Notes: generated by a model not told the origin, from the letters alone. A stretch of 43,599 bases of DNA from Thermithiobacillus tepidarius DSM 3134 (GCF_000423825.1 NZ_AUIS01000023.1:1-43599), one strand, 5' to 3'; shown: positions 33,907 through 43,599, counted from the first letter of the stretch. Translations and numbers: made by a program.

Positions 33907-33929
33907 AACGTCTTTTGGAGTTAGACGTT
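33907..33929 (-). promoter_or_regulatory. Inverted repeat in the htpX leader
   Basis: AACGTCT (33907-33913) and AGACGTT (33923-33929) form perfect 7-base arms around a 9-base spacer, 16 bases before the htpX ATG and just after the candidate start of transcription. It could be a repressor operator or an RNA hairpin near the ribosome site. No known regulator motif fits clearly. Confidence 0.45.
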
Positions 33930-33939
33930 TTCTAAGACC

Positions 33940-33968
33940 ATTCTAGCCGGAAAAAGATTCACTTTGAA
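33940..33968 (-). promoter_or_regulatory. Candidate sigma-70 promoter of htpX
   Basis: On the minus strand TTCAAA (33963-33968), a 17-base spacer and TAGAAT (33940-33945, five of six consensus positions). Transcription would start near 33933, giving a leader of about 40 bases that contains the inverted repeat at 33907-33929. Confidence 0.45.
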
Positions 33969-34041
33969 ACCGCCGGGTCGGCTGGCGTCGGCGGCTTGGC
34001 GCTGGCAAGATGAACGGCGGTCGCCTCAAAAAGGACAAGCC

Positions 34042-35127
34042 ATGAGCCTGATCCACTTCGCCTACTTTATCTTCGGCCTGGCCCTGCTGATCGCCGGCGC
34101 GGAATTGCTCGTGCGCGGCGCCTCCAGGCTGGCCGCCGCCTTCGGCATCTCGCCGCTGGTGATCGGCCTGACCGTGGTCGCTTTCGGCACCAGCTCGCCG
34201 GAGCTCGCCATCAGCGTGCAGTCGGGCCTGGCCGGCCAAAGCGACATCGCCTTGGGCAACGTGGTCGGCAGCAACATCTTCAACGTGCTCTTCATCCTTG
34301 GCCTGTCGGCCGTGATCACGCCGCTGCTGGTGGCCCAGCAACTGGTGCGTCTGGACGTGCCGGTGATGATCGGCGTATCGCTCCTCGTGCTGGGGCTCGG
34401 GTTGGACGGCGCGTTCAGCCGCCCGGAAGGCGGGCTGCTGGTGGCCGGGCTGGCGGCCTATACGGCCTTCCTCATCCGCCAGAGCCGCCGGGAAAGCCAG
34501 GCGGTGCAGACCGAGTACGCCCAGGAGTTCGGTGCCGCGACCTCCGCCGGGCGCGGCCGCCTGCTCAACTTGGCGCTGGTAGCCGGCGGCCTGGGCCTGC
34601 TCGTGCTCGGCTCGCGCTGGCTGGTGACCGGCGCCGTCGCCTTTGCCCAGGCCCTCGGGGTGAGCGAGCTGGTGATCGGCCTGACCCTGGTGGCGGCGGG
34701 CACTTCCATGCCGGAGGTGGCGACCTCCCTCATCGCCGCCGTGCGCGGCCAGCGCGACATCGCCGTCGGCAACGTGGTCGGCAGCAACATCTTCAACCTG
34801 CTCGGCGTGCTCGGTCTCACCGCCGTGGTGGCGCCGAACGGCGTGCCCGTGTCGGATGCCGTGCTGGGCTTCGACCTGCCGGTGATGATTGCCGTGGCGG
34901 TGGCCTGCCTGCCCATCTTCCTGAGCAGCCATCTCATCGCCCGCTGGGAAGGCTTCGTCTTCCTGGGCTACTACGCGGCCTATACCACCTACCTCATCCT
35001 GGAATCGGCGCAGCATGATGCCCTGCCGCTGTTCAGCACGGTGATGGGCGCCTTCGTCCTGCCGCTGACCGCCATCACCCTGCTGCTCGTGCTGCTGCGC
35101 GCCTGGCGGGCGCAGCGGCGGGGCTGA
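34042..35127 (+). CDS. Calcium/sodium antiporter (YrbG/CaxA-type)
   Basis: A 361-residue inner-membrane cation exchanger with about ten membrane segments. Two homologous halves each carry the alpha-repeat motif: GTSSPELAIS with GNVVGSNIFN near residues 50-85, and GTSMPEVATS with GNVVGSNIFN near 235-265. The acidic Glu in each (SPE, MPE) binds the cation. This repeated layout is that of the K+-dependent Na+/Ca2+ exchanger family (TIGR00367-type). The ion preference cannot be read from sequence. Start: ATG 34042 after AAAAAGGAC. It is divergent from htpX and followed 69 bases later by a PsiE-like gene. Confidence 0.9.
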   Translation: MSLIHFAYFIFGLALLIAGAELLVRGASRLAAAFGISPLVIGLTVVAFGTSSPELAISVQSGLAGQSDIALGNVVGSNIFNVLFILGLSAVITPLLVAQQLVRLDVPVMIGVSLLVLGLGLDGAFSRPEGGLLVAGLAAYTAFLIRQSRRESQAVQTEYAQEFGAATSAGRGRLLNLALVAGGLGLLVLGSRWLVTGAVAFAQALGVSELVIGLTLVAAGTSMPEVATSLIAAVRGQRDIAVGNVVGSNIFNLLGVLGLTAVVAPNGVPVSDAVLGFDLPVMIAVAVACLPIFLSSHLIARWEGFVFLGYYAAYTTYLILESAQHDALPLFSTVMGAFVLPLTAITLLLVLLRAWRAQRRG

Positions 35128-35196
35128 CTCCGCTCGCGCCCCCGCCCCGTTCTTCGGCTATGCTTAGCAGGAACGGAACACCGGCGGAGGGCCGCG

Positions 35197-35598
35197 ATGC
35201 TCGCTTATCTGAAGAAATTCGAACGGGTGGTGGTGCTGACGCTCATTGCCATGCTGAGCATCGTGGTGCTCCTGGCCGTGGGGGAGCTGGGCTGGGTCCT
35301 GGTGCAGGATGCCATCACGCCGCCCGTGCTCATCCTGGAGATCGACGAGCTGCTGGACATCTTCGGGCTTTTCCTGCTGGTGCTGATCGGCATCGAGCTG
35401 CTGGAAATGATGAAAGCCTACCTGGCGGAAGGCGTGGTGCACTCGGAAGTGGTGCTCACCGTGGCGCTGATCGCCATCGCGCGCAAGATCGTCGTGCTGG
35501 ACGCCCGCGACTACAGCGGCGCCACGCTGGTCGGCATCGGCGTGATCATCGTGGCCCTGGCGGCGGCCTACTGGGTCATCCGGCGGGCGCGCGGCTAG
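35197..35598 (+). CDS. PsiE-like (phosphate-starvation-inducible E family) membrane protein
   Basis: A 133-residue inner-membrane protein with four hydrophobic segments (about residues 10-34, 54-70, 82-97, 108-127). Between segments, EIDELLDIFGLFLLVLIGIELLEMM, then VHSEVVLTVALIAIARKIVVLD, is the recognisable core of the PsiE family (given here as DELLDIFG and ALIAIARKIVVLD). E. coli PsiE responds to phosphate starvation, but its role is unknown and no Pho box was noted here. Start: ATG 35197 after GGAGGG. It sits between the antiporter and MarC genes on the plus strand and may share their transcript. Confidence 0.75.
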   Translation: MLAYLKKFERVVVLTLIAMLSIVVLLAVGELGWVLVQDAITPPVLILEIDELLDIFGLFLLVLIGIELLEMMKAYLAEGVVHSEVVLTVALIAIARKIVVLDARDYSGATLVGIGVIIVALAAAYWVIRRARG

Positions 35599-35620
35599 AT
35601 GCGGCGGGTATACTGAGCGC

Positions 35621-36256
35621 ATGGACTGGACCTACGCCGCCCGCACCCTCGCCGGCCTCCTCGCCATCCTCAATCCCCTCGGCGCCATTCCGGTATTCAT
35701 CAGCCTGACCATGGGCTGGGACGCGGCCACGCGCATGCGCACCGCCCGCATCGCCGCGGTGGCCACCGGGCTCGTGCTCAGCACGGCGGCCCTGGCTGGC
35801 GACCGCATTCTGGCCTTCTTCGGCATCTCCATCGCCGCCTTCCGGGTGGGCGGCGGCATCCTGGTGCTGCTCATGGCCATCCACATGATGCAGGCCAAGC
35901 GCAGCGGCGCCCGCCAGACGCCGGAGGAGACCGAGGCGGCGGCGGAGAAGGATTCGGTGGCGGTGGTGCCGCTGGCCATCCCGCTGCTGGCCGGCCCGGG
36001 CGCCATCAGCACGGTCATCCTCAATGCCCACCAGACCCGGGGCTTCCTGGGCTTCGTGATGCTGGGCGGCATCATCTGGCTCATGGCCGGCGCCGTGTAC
36101 CTGGCCCTGACCGCGGCCGTGCCCCTGGCCCGGCGCCTGGGCGTGCTGGGCATCAACATCACCACCCGCATCCTCGGCCTGCTGCTGGCGGCCATCGCCG
36201 TGGAGTTCATCGCCGACGGCCTGAAGGAGCTTTTTCCGCTGCTGGCCGGGGGCTAG
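35621..36256 (+). CDS. MarC family integral membrane protein (UPF0056)
   Basis: A 211-residue protein with six membrane segments. LAILNPLGAIPVFISLT at the N terminus, GILVLLMAIHMMQ in the middle, PLAIPLLAGPGAISTVI and the final NITTRILGLLLAAIAVEFIADGLKE (given as RILGLLLAAIAVEFI) are the standard MarC landmarks. The family was once linked to multiple antibiotic resistance, but that role was not upheld; transport function is unknown. It begins 22 bases after the PsiE-like gene. Its end overlaps the convergent 36253-36618 gene by four bases. Confidence 0.88.
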   Translation: MDWTYAARTLAGLLAILNPLGAIPVFISLTMGWDAATRMRTARIAAVATGLVLSTAALAGDRILAFFGISIAAFRVGGGILVLLMAIHMMQAKRSGARQTPEETEAAAEKDSVAVVPLAIPLLAGPGAISTVILNAHQTRGFLGFVMLGGIIWLMAGAVYLALTAAVPLARRLGVLGINITTRILGLLLAAIAVEFIADGLKELFPLLAGG

Positions 36257-36618
36257 GCCCGGCCAGATACCGCAAGCCGCTCCCGCAGCGCTTCGTCCAG
36301 CGCCTCCAAGGCCGGGCGCATCAAGAGGCCGGCGTGAACATGGTAGAAGCGCAGTTCGCAGGCGACGGGCTGGTCCAGGCCGCGCCGGCCCCGGGTGTCG
36401 AAACGGGTCCACTCGATCATGGGCAGCAATTCCTGCCACAGCGACAGCCCCAGCCAGGAGCGCCGATCCAGGACCAGCGCCAGCCCGAGCTTGGGCAGTT
36501 CCAGCTCCAGCGGGCTGCCAAGGCGCAGCAGGGCCAGCTTGACAGGGTTGTAATGCGCCGCCGGCATCATGTACGGCAAGGTCCGGAGCGGCGGAATGTC
36601 GCGAAAACGGTCAGTCAT
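36253..36618 (-). CDS. Hypothetical protein downstream of cbbX (121 aa)
   Basis: A 121-residue soluble protein starting MTDRFRDIPPLRTLPYMMPAA. It contains KLALLRLGSPLELELPKLGLALVLDRRSW, then a W-rich part (GLSLWQELLPMIEWTRF) and the end LEALDEALRERLA; no Cys, no membrane segment. I do not recognise the family. The ATG at 36618 follows GGAGGGCGC, and the gene lies 40 bases after cbbX in the same direction, so it is probably the last gene of the cbbLSX transcript. A role in RuBisCO assembly or regulation is possible but rests on position alone. It converges with marC, sharing four bases at the stops. Confidence 0.6.
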   Translation of the reverse strand: MTDRFRDIPPLRTLPYMMPAAHYNPVKLALLRLGSPLELELPKLGLALVLDRRSWLGLSLWQELLPMIEWTRFDTRGRRGLDQPVACELRFYHVHAGLLMRPALEALDEALRERLAVSGRA

Positions 36619-36658
36619 GCGCCCTCCGGCCAGCCGATGGCGGATTGGAGAAAACCGG

Positions 36659-37621
36659 TCAGCCGGCGGCCTGCCGCGCCGCCGGACCCGAGGTGTCATC
36701 GGGCTGTCCTTCCCGGAACACCCGGCTGGCGAGGATGTCCTCGGCCTCGATGGTCATGAGGTCCTGCCGGGTCAGCAGTCCGCCGCTGGCCAGCAGGCGG
36801 TTGGCCTGGCGCAGGCGGGCACGGTCGAGCGCATTGCGCACGCTGCGGGCGTTGGCGAAGTGCGGCATCCGCATGCGGCGCAGCAGATACTCGTGAAAGG
36901 CCAGCTCCGCATCCGGGCTGAAGCGGTATTGCTGCTTTTCCAGCATGAGATGGGCGATGCCCATCAGCTCGTCCACCGTATAGTCGGGGAAATCGATATG
37001 GTGGGCGATGCGCGAGGACATGCCCGGATTGCTCTCGAAGAAGCGCTCCATCTTGTCCTTGTAGCCGGCCAGGATCACCACCAGATCCTCGCGCTGGTTC
37101 TCCATCACCTGCAAGAGGATCTCGATGGCCTCCTGCCCGTAGTCGCGCTCGTTTTCCGGCTTGTACAAGTAATAGGCCTCGTCGATGAAGAGCACCCCGC
37201 CCATGGCGCGCTTCAGCACCTCCTTGGTCTTGGGCGCCGTGTGGCCGATGTACTGGCCGACCAGGTCGTCGCGGGTGACGGCCACCAGGTGGCCCTGGCG
37301 CACGTAGCCCAGGCGGTGCAGGATCTCGGCCATGCGCATGGCCACGGTGGTCTTGCCGGTGCCGGGATTGCCGGTGAAGCTCATGTGCAGGCTGGGCGGC
37401 CCGGCGTTGAGCTGCAGCTCCTTGCGCACGCGGTCGACCAGGAGCAGCGCGGCGGTCTCGCGGATGCGGGTCTTGACCGGCTTGAGGCCCACCAGCTCGC
37501 GGTCGAGCTGATCCAGCACCTCCTGCAGGTGAGCGTCGCGATAGGCGGCCCGCAGATCGACCGGCGTGTCTCCAGACACCGCTTGGGTTTCGCTGTTGTG
37601 CTCAGCGACTTGCTCGTCCAT
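36659..37621 (-). CDS. cbbX: CbbX, red-type RuBisCO activase
   Basis: A 320-residue AAA+ ATPase that remodels inhibited red-type RuBisCO by pulling on the C terminus of CbbL, releasing tight-binding sugar phosphates. Walker A is GNPGTGKTT (residues 84-92), Walker [14 protein letters not shown] (about 141-153), and the pore loop is QYIGHT (about 123-128, Tyr124). Arginine-finger candidates lie in [14 protein letters not shown]. The C-terminal helical lid ([16 protein letters not shown]) is typical. Length is normal. It follows cbbS after 85 bases that include a strong hairpin. In characterised CbbX, RuBP itself activates the enzyme; the same is inferred. Confidence 0.95.
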   Translation of the reverse strand: MDEQVAEHNSETQAVSGDTPVDLRAAYRDAHLQEVLDQLDRELVGLKPVKTRIRETAALLLVDRVRKELQLNAGPPSLHMSFTGNPGTGKTTVAMRMAEILHRLGYVRQGHLVAVTRDDLVGQYIGHTAPKTKEVLKRAMGGVLFIDEAYYLYKPENERDYGQEAIEILLQVMENQREDLVVILAGYKDKMERFFESNPGMSSRIAHHIDFPDYTVDELMGIAHLMLEKQQYRFSPDAELAFHEYLLRRMRMPHFANARSVRNALDRARLRQANRLLASGGLLTRQDLMTIEAEDILASRVFREGQPDDTSGPAARQAAG

Positions 37622-37672
37622 GGTTCACGCTCCATTGCGTCAGAACATGCGTTTCGAGATATGCACGGCCCC

Positions 37673-37698
37673 GCGGCACCGGGAAGGCCCGGTGCCGC
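37673..37698 (-). terminator. Intercistronic hairpin between cbbS and cbbX (attenuator or mRNA-stabilising)
   Basis: A perfect 11-bp stem GCGGCACCGGG/CCCGGTGCCGC (37673-37683 with 37688-37698), loop AAGG, nine bases after the cbbS stop. No U-tract follows on the minus strand, so it is unlikely to be an efficient terminator. Such hairpins commonly protect the upstream RuBisCO message and reduce the downstream activase level. Confidence 0.6.
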
Positions 37699-37706
37699 TC
37701 GCCAGG

Positions 37707-38126
37707 TTACTGGTAGCGCTCCCCTTCCGGCTCGTCCGTGGCATAGGCATGCACGGTGTAGCCGATGTGCCGCCCTTCGAGCTCCTGCCGCCACAGGCCG
37801 AAGCCCGGCTCCTCCTTGGGCCGGTTGACGATGAAGGACATGCGCGGGGTCTCCCAGCCGCGGGTGGAATCGAAGGCCGTCACCCGGATGTAGTGGTTGG
37901 GATAGGCCTTGCGGCACTCGTTGACCTCGTACATGATGCCGGCCGGGTCCTTGAGGTCGAACATGGGGATGCCCCACATCTCCCAGTAGGTATTGCGCGG
38001 GTGCGGGTCGTCGGTGAACTCCACGTTCACCGCCCAGCCGTTCTGCAGGGCGTATTTGATCTGGGCGAGGATCTGCTCGTCGGTGAGATCGGGCAGGAAG
38101 GAAAACTGGCCTTGGGTGATTCGCAT
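37707..38126 (-). CDS. cbbS: RuBisCO small subunit, form IC (red type)
   Basis: A 139-residue subunit that caps the octameric core of form I RuBis[21 protein letters not shown], the Y-W core ([13 protein letters not shown]), and the C-terminal extension ending [17 protein letters not shown] (past residue 115) are features of the red-type lineage, where the extension forms a beta hairpin in the central channel. Green-type small subunits lack it and carry the betaA-betaB insert instead. Start: ATG 38126, with GAGAGGAGCG upstream. It follows cbbL after 15 bases and surely shares its transcript. Confidence 0.95.
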   Translation of the reverse strand: MRITQGQFSFLPDLTDEQILAQIKYALQNGWAVNVEFTDDPHPRNTYWEMWGIPMFDLKDPAGIMYEVNECRKAYPNHYIRVTAFDSTRGWETPRMSFIVNRPKEEPGFGLWRQELEGRHIGYTVHAYATDEPEGERYQ

Positions 38127-38141
38127 GGCACGCTCCTCTCG

Positions 38142-39977
<1,836 letters not shown>

Positions 39978-40562
39978 TCACATGGCCAGGTTCCAAAGCA
40001 CGTTGGTCACGACCATGAGAAAGGCCAGGCCGACCAAGCCGGTGACGAAGATGGCGCCGCTCAGGAGCGAAGTCTGGCCGGTGTCTTCGGGCTTCAGCAC
40101 CTCCGGCACCAGGCGGAAGATGAGAACGCCGCTGGCGGCCACCGCCAGGCTGAAGACGGCCAGATAAAAGGCCACGCTCGGCACGATCAGCAAAAGCGAC
40201 GACAGCCACAGCGGCGTCGGCGCGATGGCGGCGATGGCGAAGCCCTCGCGGAAGCTGATGCGCGCGTCGATGATCTCGCCCAGCTGCTGGATGACGAAGG
40301 CCATCGCCGGCACTCCGACCAACTGGACGGCCCAAAAGGCCGCCACGATGCCCAGCAGCTCGCCTTGGGGCAGCGGCGGCAGATACAGCACGCTGTCGAC
40401 GTTGCTGGACTTCAGGAAGTACAGCATGAGCGTCGGAATCAGGGAGAACGGCAGTACGTGAAAAAGAAAAAGCTGCGTGACGGACGGCTGGGGGCGGCTC
40501 GGATCGCGCCAGCGAGCCGGGGAAAAATACAGTGAATGGCTCAGCTCGGTCAGGGAGTGCAT
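39978..40562 (-). CDS. YIP1 family inner-membrane protein
   Basis: A 194-residue membrane protein with five hydrophobic segments. It starts MHSLTELSHSLYFSPARWRDP; the short amphipathic N terminus, LFLFHVLPFSLIPTLMLYF (first segment), LLGIVAAFWAVQLVGVPAMAFVIQQLGE and AAIAPTPLWLSSLLLIVP match the bacterial YIP1/DUF1282 group, with its AxxPxW-like motif. Function unknown; eukaryotic relatives act in vesicle traffic. Start: ATG 40562 after AAGGAGGA. It lies 384 bases upstream of cbbL in the same direction. Whether it belongs to the RuBisCO transcript is open, but the long gap argues against. Confidence 0.75.
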   Translation of the reverse strand: MHSLTELSHSLYFSPARWRDPSRPQPSVTQLFLFHVLPFSLIPTLMLYFLKSSNVDSVLYLPPLPQGELLGIVAAFWAVQLVGVPAMAFVIQQLGEIIDARISFREGFAIAAIAPTPLWLSSLLLIVPSVAFYLAVFSLAVAASGVLIFRLVPEVLKPEDTGQTSLLSGAIFVTGLVGLAFLMVVTNVLWNLAM

Positions 40563-40726
40563 GGCAGTCCTCCTTGGGAGGTTCACGAAGCAGGCAAACG
40601 GATTTACCAAACCCAAGGCTTAGACAAGCCGGCGCGGCCTTTGTTATGCCGCAGCCAGGCCGTGGTGGAAGCGATGCGCGGCCGGGCGGCCAAGGCGGCA
40701 AGCCGGGCGCCGCGGGTGCCGATGCC

Positions 40727-43372
40727 CTAAAACAACTGTAGGCTGTGCGGCTGGCTGGCCGGCGCCGCGAAAATTTCCTCGAGCGGCTGCGGGCGCTGCA
40801 GGCCGTAGCCCTGCCCGTAATCGACCCCCAGCTGCTTGAGCTTGGCCAGGATGCGGTCGTTCTCCACGCACTCGGCGATGGTCTGGATGCCCATCACGTG
40901 GCCGAGCTGGTTGATGGACTCCACCATGGCGTAATCGATGGGATCGTCGGCCAGGTCGCGCACGAAGCCGCCGTCGATCTTGAGATAGTCCACCGGCAGG
41001 TTCTTGAGGTAGGCGAAGGAGCTCAGGCCGCTGCCGAAGTCGTCCAAGGCGAAGCGGCAGCCCCGGGCCTTCAGCGTGGTGATGAAACGCTGCGCCTGGG
41101 CGAAGTTGGCGATGGCCGCCGTTTCGGTGATCTCGAAGCAGACGCGCCCGGCCAGCGCGCCCATGGCGTCCAGCTGATCGAGCACGAAATCCAGGAACTG
41201 ATCGTCGCACAGGGAGCGGCCCGACACGTTGATGGCGAAGGCCACGCCGGCGGCATGGCTTTCGGACAGTGCCCGCAGCGCGGCGAGCGCATGGCGGATG
41301 ACCCAGCGGTCCACGGCGGGCATGACGTTGTAACGCTCGGCGGCGGGAATGAAGGCCATGGGCGGCACCACCTTGCCCTGCTCATCCAGCATGCGCACCA
41401 GGATCTCGTAGCGGGCCGGCGCCGCGGGTCCGTCCCGCAGCGGGACGACCGCCTGGCAGTACAGGCGCAGGCGCCCATCCTCCACGGCCCGCGACACCCG
41501 CTGCATCCACTGCATCTCCCCCTGATGCTTGGCCAGCGCCGCGTCGTCGGGCTGGTACACGTGCGCCCGGTTGCGGCCCAGATCCTTGGCCACGTAGCAG
41601 GCCGAATCCGCCGCGCTCAGAATCTCGGTGCTGCTGGCGCTCCGCGCCGTGATGGGGGCGATACCGATGCTCGCCCCCACGCTGAAGGTCTTGTCCTGCC
41701 AGACGAAGCGGAAATCGCTGAGCACCTGACGCAATCCATCGGCGATCTCGCGCGCCTTGGCCGGCATGCAGCCTTCCAGCAGCACGCCGAACTCGTCGCC
41801 GCCAAGGCGGGCCAGGGTATCGCTGCCGCGCAACCTGGGCCGCAGCAGCAGCGCCAACTGCTTCAGCAGTTCATCCCCGGCCACGTGGCCGCAGGTATCG
41901 TTCACCACCTTGAACTGGTCCAGGTCGACATAGAGCAGCGCGTGCTGCACGTCGCCGGCCTGGGCGCTCGCCAGGGCGTGCTCCAGCCGCAGCTCGAACT
42001 CGCGGCGGTTGAGCAGGCCGGTGAGCGGATCGTGGCTGGCTTGGTAACTCAGCTGCCGTGCCATGCCGCGCATTTCGGTCACGTCCCGGAACACCAGCAC
42101 CACGCCGCTGACCCCACCGTCGCGGTCGCGGATGGGGGCGGCCGTGTGCTCGATGGCGAATTCGCGGCCGTCGCGCCGGCGCAGGATACTGTCGCCGGCG
42201 GCGTTGACGATGCCGTTGACCGCCAGGCAGGCGCGCACCGGATCCGGCGCGCTGGCGCCGGTCGCCTCGTCGATCACGTGAAATACCTCGGCCAAAGCGG
42301 CTCCGCGTGCCTCTTCATCAGGCCAACCGGTCAGCAGCTTCGCTACCGGATTCAGATACTGCACCCGCCCGTCCACGTCGGTGGTGATCACCGCCTCGCC
42401 GATGGATTCCAGGGTGACCATGAGCCGCTCTTTTTCCTGGAAGAGCGCCTCGCGGGCACGCTTGAGCTCGGTGATGTCGCGCACCGCCACCACCCGCCGC
42501 ATCCGGCCGTGATAGGAGAAGTCCTTAGCATGGATTTCCACCGGCAGCGTCGTGCCGTCCTTGCGCCGGGCCTCCACCTCCGCGGGCGCATCGGGTTTGC
42601 TGCGCAGCCGCTCGATGAGGAGTTCCCGGGATGCGGGGGCGATCAGGTCCAGGGCATGCATGCCGATGAGTTCGGCCGGCTCATAGCCCAACATGCTGGC
42701 CAGGGTCTGGTTGACCGCCAGGAAATGGCCATCCTCATGGATGGCGATGCCCTCGAAGGCGGCCTGGGACAGGCTGCGGAAGCGCGCCTCGCTCTCGCGG
42801 ATGGCCTCCTCCGCCCGCCGCTGGCGGGTCAGGTCGCGCATGACCTGCAGCACGCCGGTCGCTTCGCCGCGCTGATCACGAATGATCTTGACGGCGATTT
42901 CGATGGGGCGTCGCAGGCGGTTCACCGGGTCGTCCGCCTCCTTGACGAACACCGCGTCGCGCCGCTCCAGGCGCGCCTGGCACACCGGACACGGCTTGTC
43001 CTCATAACGACCATGCACCAGCAGCATCAGGTTGCGGCCGACCGCCTCTTCCGGGGTGCGGCCGAGAAACCCATAGTACTTGTGATTGGCGCGAACCAGG
43101 TTGTCGTCCAGGTCCAGCAGGCAGATGGCGTCTTCGGCGGAGTCCAGGGCCTGAATCCACTCGGCCTCGGTCCGGGCGAGTCGGGCCCGGCTTTCTTCCA
43201 GGCTGCGGCTCAGCCGGCGCAGGTAGAGGGTGGCCAGCGCCAGCGTCAGCAGAACGAAGCCGGCCAAGGCCAGCCAGAACCAGCCGGAGTAGGCGAAATC
43301 CCCGGCGGCCGGCGGTGCACCCGGAAGCGCGGCGGGGCCGCTCAGGACGATGTTGGAGATAAAGGAAAGCAT
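40727..43372 (-). CDS. PAS-containing GGDEF/EAL protein (cyclic-di-GMP turnover)
   Basis: An 881-residue signalling protein. One membrane segment (about residues 30-52) is followed by three PAS domains (roughly 70-185, 193-305 and 312-435), a GGDEF domain with intact GGDEF at 524-528, and an EAL domain. The EAL active site looks complete: ExLVR (YEILVR, 655-660), the Asn of FAINVSG, EITET, DDFGSG, LKID and AECVEN, though the name motif itself reads EIL. It could therefore make or degrade c-di-GMP, controlling motility or biofilm. The first PAS holds a CPVC pair (128-131). Start: ATG 43372, no strong ribosome site. Which activity dominates cannot be told from sequence. Confidence 0.92.
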   Translation of the reverse strand: MLSFISNIVLSGPAALPGAPPAAGDFAYSGWFWLALAGFVLLTLALATLYLRRLSRSLEESRARLARTEAEWIQALDSAEDAICLLDLDDNLVRANHKYYGFLGRTPEEAVGRNLMLLVHGRYEDKPCPVCQARLERRDAVFVKEADDPVNRLRRPIEIAVKIIRDQRGEATGVLQVMRDLTRQRRAEEAIRESEARFRSLSQAAFEGIAIHEDGHFLAVNQTLASMLGYEPAELIGMHALDLIAPASRELLIERLRSKPDAPAEVEARRKDGTTLPVEIHAKDFSYHGRMRRVVAVRDITELKRAREALFQEKERLMVTLESIGEAVITTDVDGRVQYLNPVAKLLTGWPDEEARGAALAEVFHVIDEATGASAPDPVRACLAVNGIVNAAGDSILRRRDGREFAIEHTAAPIRDRDGGVSGVVLVFRDVTEMRGMARQLSYQASHDPLTGLLNRREFELRLEHALASAQAGDVQHALLYVDLDQFKVVNDTCGHVAGDELLKQLALLLRPRLRGSDTLARLGGDEFGVLLEGCMPAKAREIADGLRQVLSDFRFVWQDKTFSVGASIGIAPITARSASSTEILSAADSACYVAKDLGRNRAHVYQPDDAALAKHQGEMQWMQRVSRAVEDGRLRLYCQAVVPLRDGPAAPARYEILVRMLDEQGKVVPPMAFIPAAERYNVMPAVDRWVIRHALAALRALSESHAAGVAFAINVSGRSLCDDQFLDFVLDQLDAMGALAGRVCFEITETAAIANFAQAQRFITTLKARGCRFALDDFGSGLSSFAYLKNLPVDYLKIDGGFVRDLADDPIDYAMVESINQLGHVMGIQTIAECVENDRILAKLKQLGVDYGQGYGLQRPQPLEEIFAAPASQPHSLQLF

Positions 43373-43555
43373 GCTGATAATCGTTTTTGTTCAGAGCCAG
43401 TTCCAGCGCTGGCCCGGCATCCTCCCGACAGCCGCCCGGCGCGCGGCCCTGTGTCCTTTATCGGCGCAAAAGGAAAATGCTTTAGAGGCGGGCGCCGCCC
43501 CGGTCCTAGGGTCTGTTCTCAATCAAGCGAAAAGCGTTATGCCATATGCAACCGA
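43373..43555. other. Non-coding stretch between the c-di-GMP gene and the right-hand IS end
   Basis: These 183 bases should contain the promoter of the c-di-GMP gene; the most AT-rich part is 43373-43392. No convincing gene was seen. A tract at 43507-43527 (TAGGGTCTGTTCTCAATCAAG) resembles insertion-sequence tips and may be the remnant of another element. Confidence 0.35.
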
Positions 43556-43599
43556 GGGGCTCTGTTGAATTTCAAGTGGGTTGCCGGGCATGAGGGTTG
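43556..43599 (-). mobile_element. End of a second, oppositely oriented ISL3-like element
   Basis: Forty-four bases identical to the reverse complement of 251-294, including the last codons of the transposase (minus strand, stop at 43572-43574) and the element's GGCTCTGTTG tip. The transposase body lies beyond the window. The two copies point toward each other with their 3' ends facing inward. Confidence 0.85.

Overview
The window is a GC-rich chromosomal segment. Its gene content suggests a sulfur-oxidising, CO2-fixing (chemolithoautotrophic) member of the beta- or gammaproteobacterial lineage, Acidithiobacillia included. The main evidence is a red-type (form IC) RuBisCO operon with its activase (cbbL-cbbS-cbbX, minus strand, 36.7-39.6 kb), a Tat-exported SorA-type sulfite dehydrogenase followed by a SorB-type cytochrome c (4.6-6.2 kb), and Gram-negative envelope genes. 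The housekeeping order lptM-lysA and dapF-DUF484-xerC is typical of these classes. I cannot name the genus. No tRNA, rRNA or CRISPR array was seen.

Layout. 0-0.3 kb: the 3' end of an ISL3-like transposase. 0.4-2.5 kb: a small membrane protein and two outer-membrane barrels. 2.5-4.4 kb: argB, an unknown small gene and a pyrimidine 5'-nucleotidase. 4.6-6.2 kb: sorAB. 6.6-15.6 kb: a long minus-strand run (hslVU, a hydrolase, dapF/small ORF/DUF484/xerC, two PEBP-like genes, lysA, lptM), followed upstream by argH (to 17.0 kb). 17.0-18.5 kb: two glycine-zipper paralogues and a periplasmic thioredoxin. 18.7-21.4 kb: hemC-hemD-hemB with overlapping reading frames. 21.5-23.2 kb: a lipoprotein gene broken by three frameshifts. 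23.4-25.4 kb: a 2Fe-2S flavin reductase and an NAD-dependent epimerase-like gene, divergent around a strong Fur-box match. 25.6-26.3 kb: an AT-rich foreign-looking gene with a HEPN-type RN-x3-H motif. 26.4-27.9 kb: rnt and fetB. 28.2-30.9 kb: a small Tat protein, a cobalamin riboswitch and a BtuB-like receptor. 31.4-33.9 kb: bpt-aat (N-end rule) and htpX. 34.0-36.3 kb: three membrane proteins (CaxA/YrbG antiporter, PsiE-like, MarC). 36.3-40.6 kb: an unknown gene, cbbX, cbbS, cbbL and a YIP1-like gene. 40.7-43.4 kb: a PAS-GGDEF-EAL protein. The last 44 bases are an inverted copy of the IS end seen at the left.

How the parts fit. SorAB would oxidise sulfite in the periplasm and pass electrons to the respiratory chain. 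RuBisCO fixes CO2 and CbbX removes inhibitory sugar phosphates from it. The hem genes supply tetrapyrrole for cytochromes. Iron and B12 status appear to be sensed locally by a Fur box and a riboswitch. Protein quality control is represented by HslVU, HtpX and Aat/Bpt. Intergenic gaps are seeded with a REP/BIME family (about ten clear copies in four gaps). The least explained elements are the HEPN-like AT-rich gene, the REP family, the triply frameshifted lipoprotein gene and the small gene next to cbbX.
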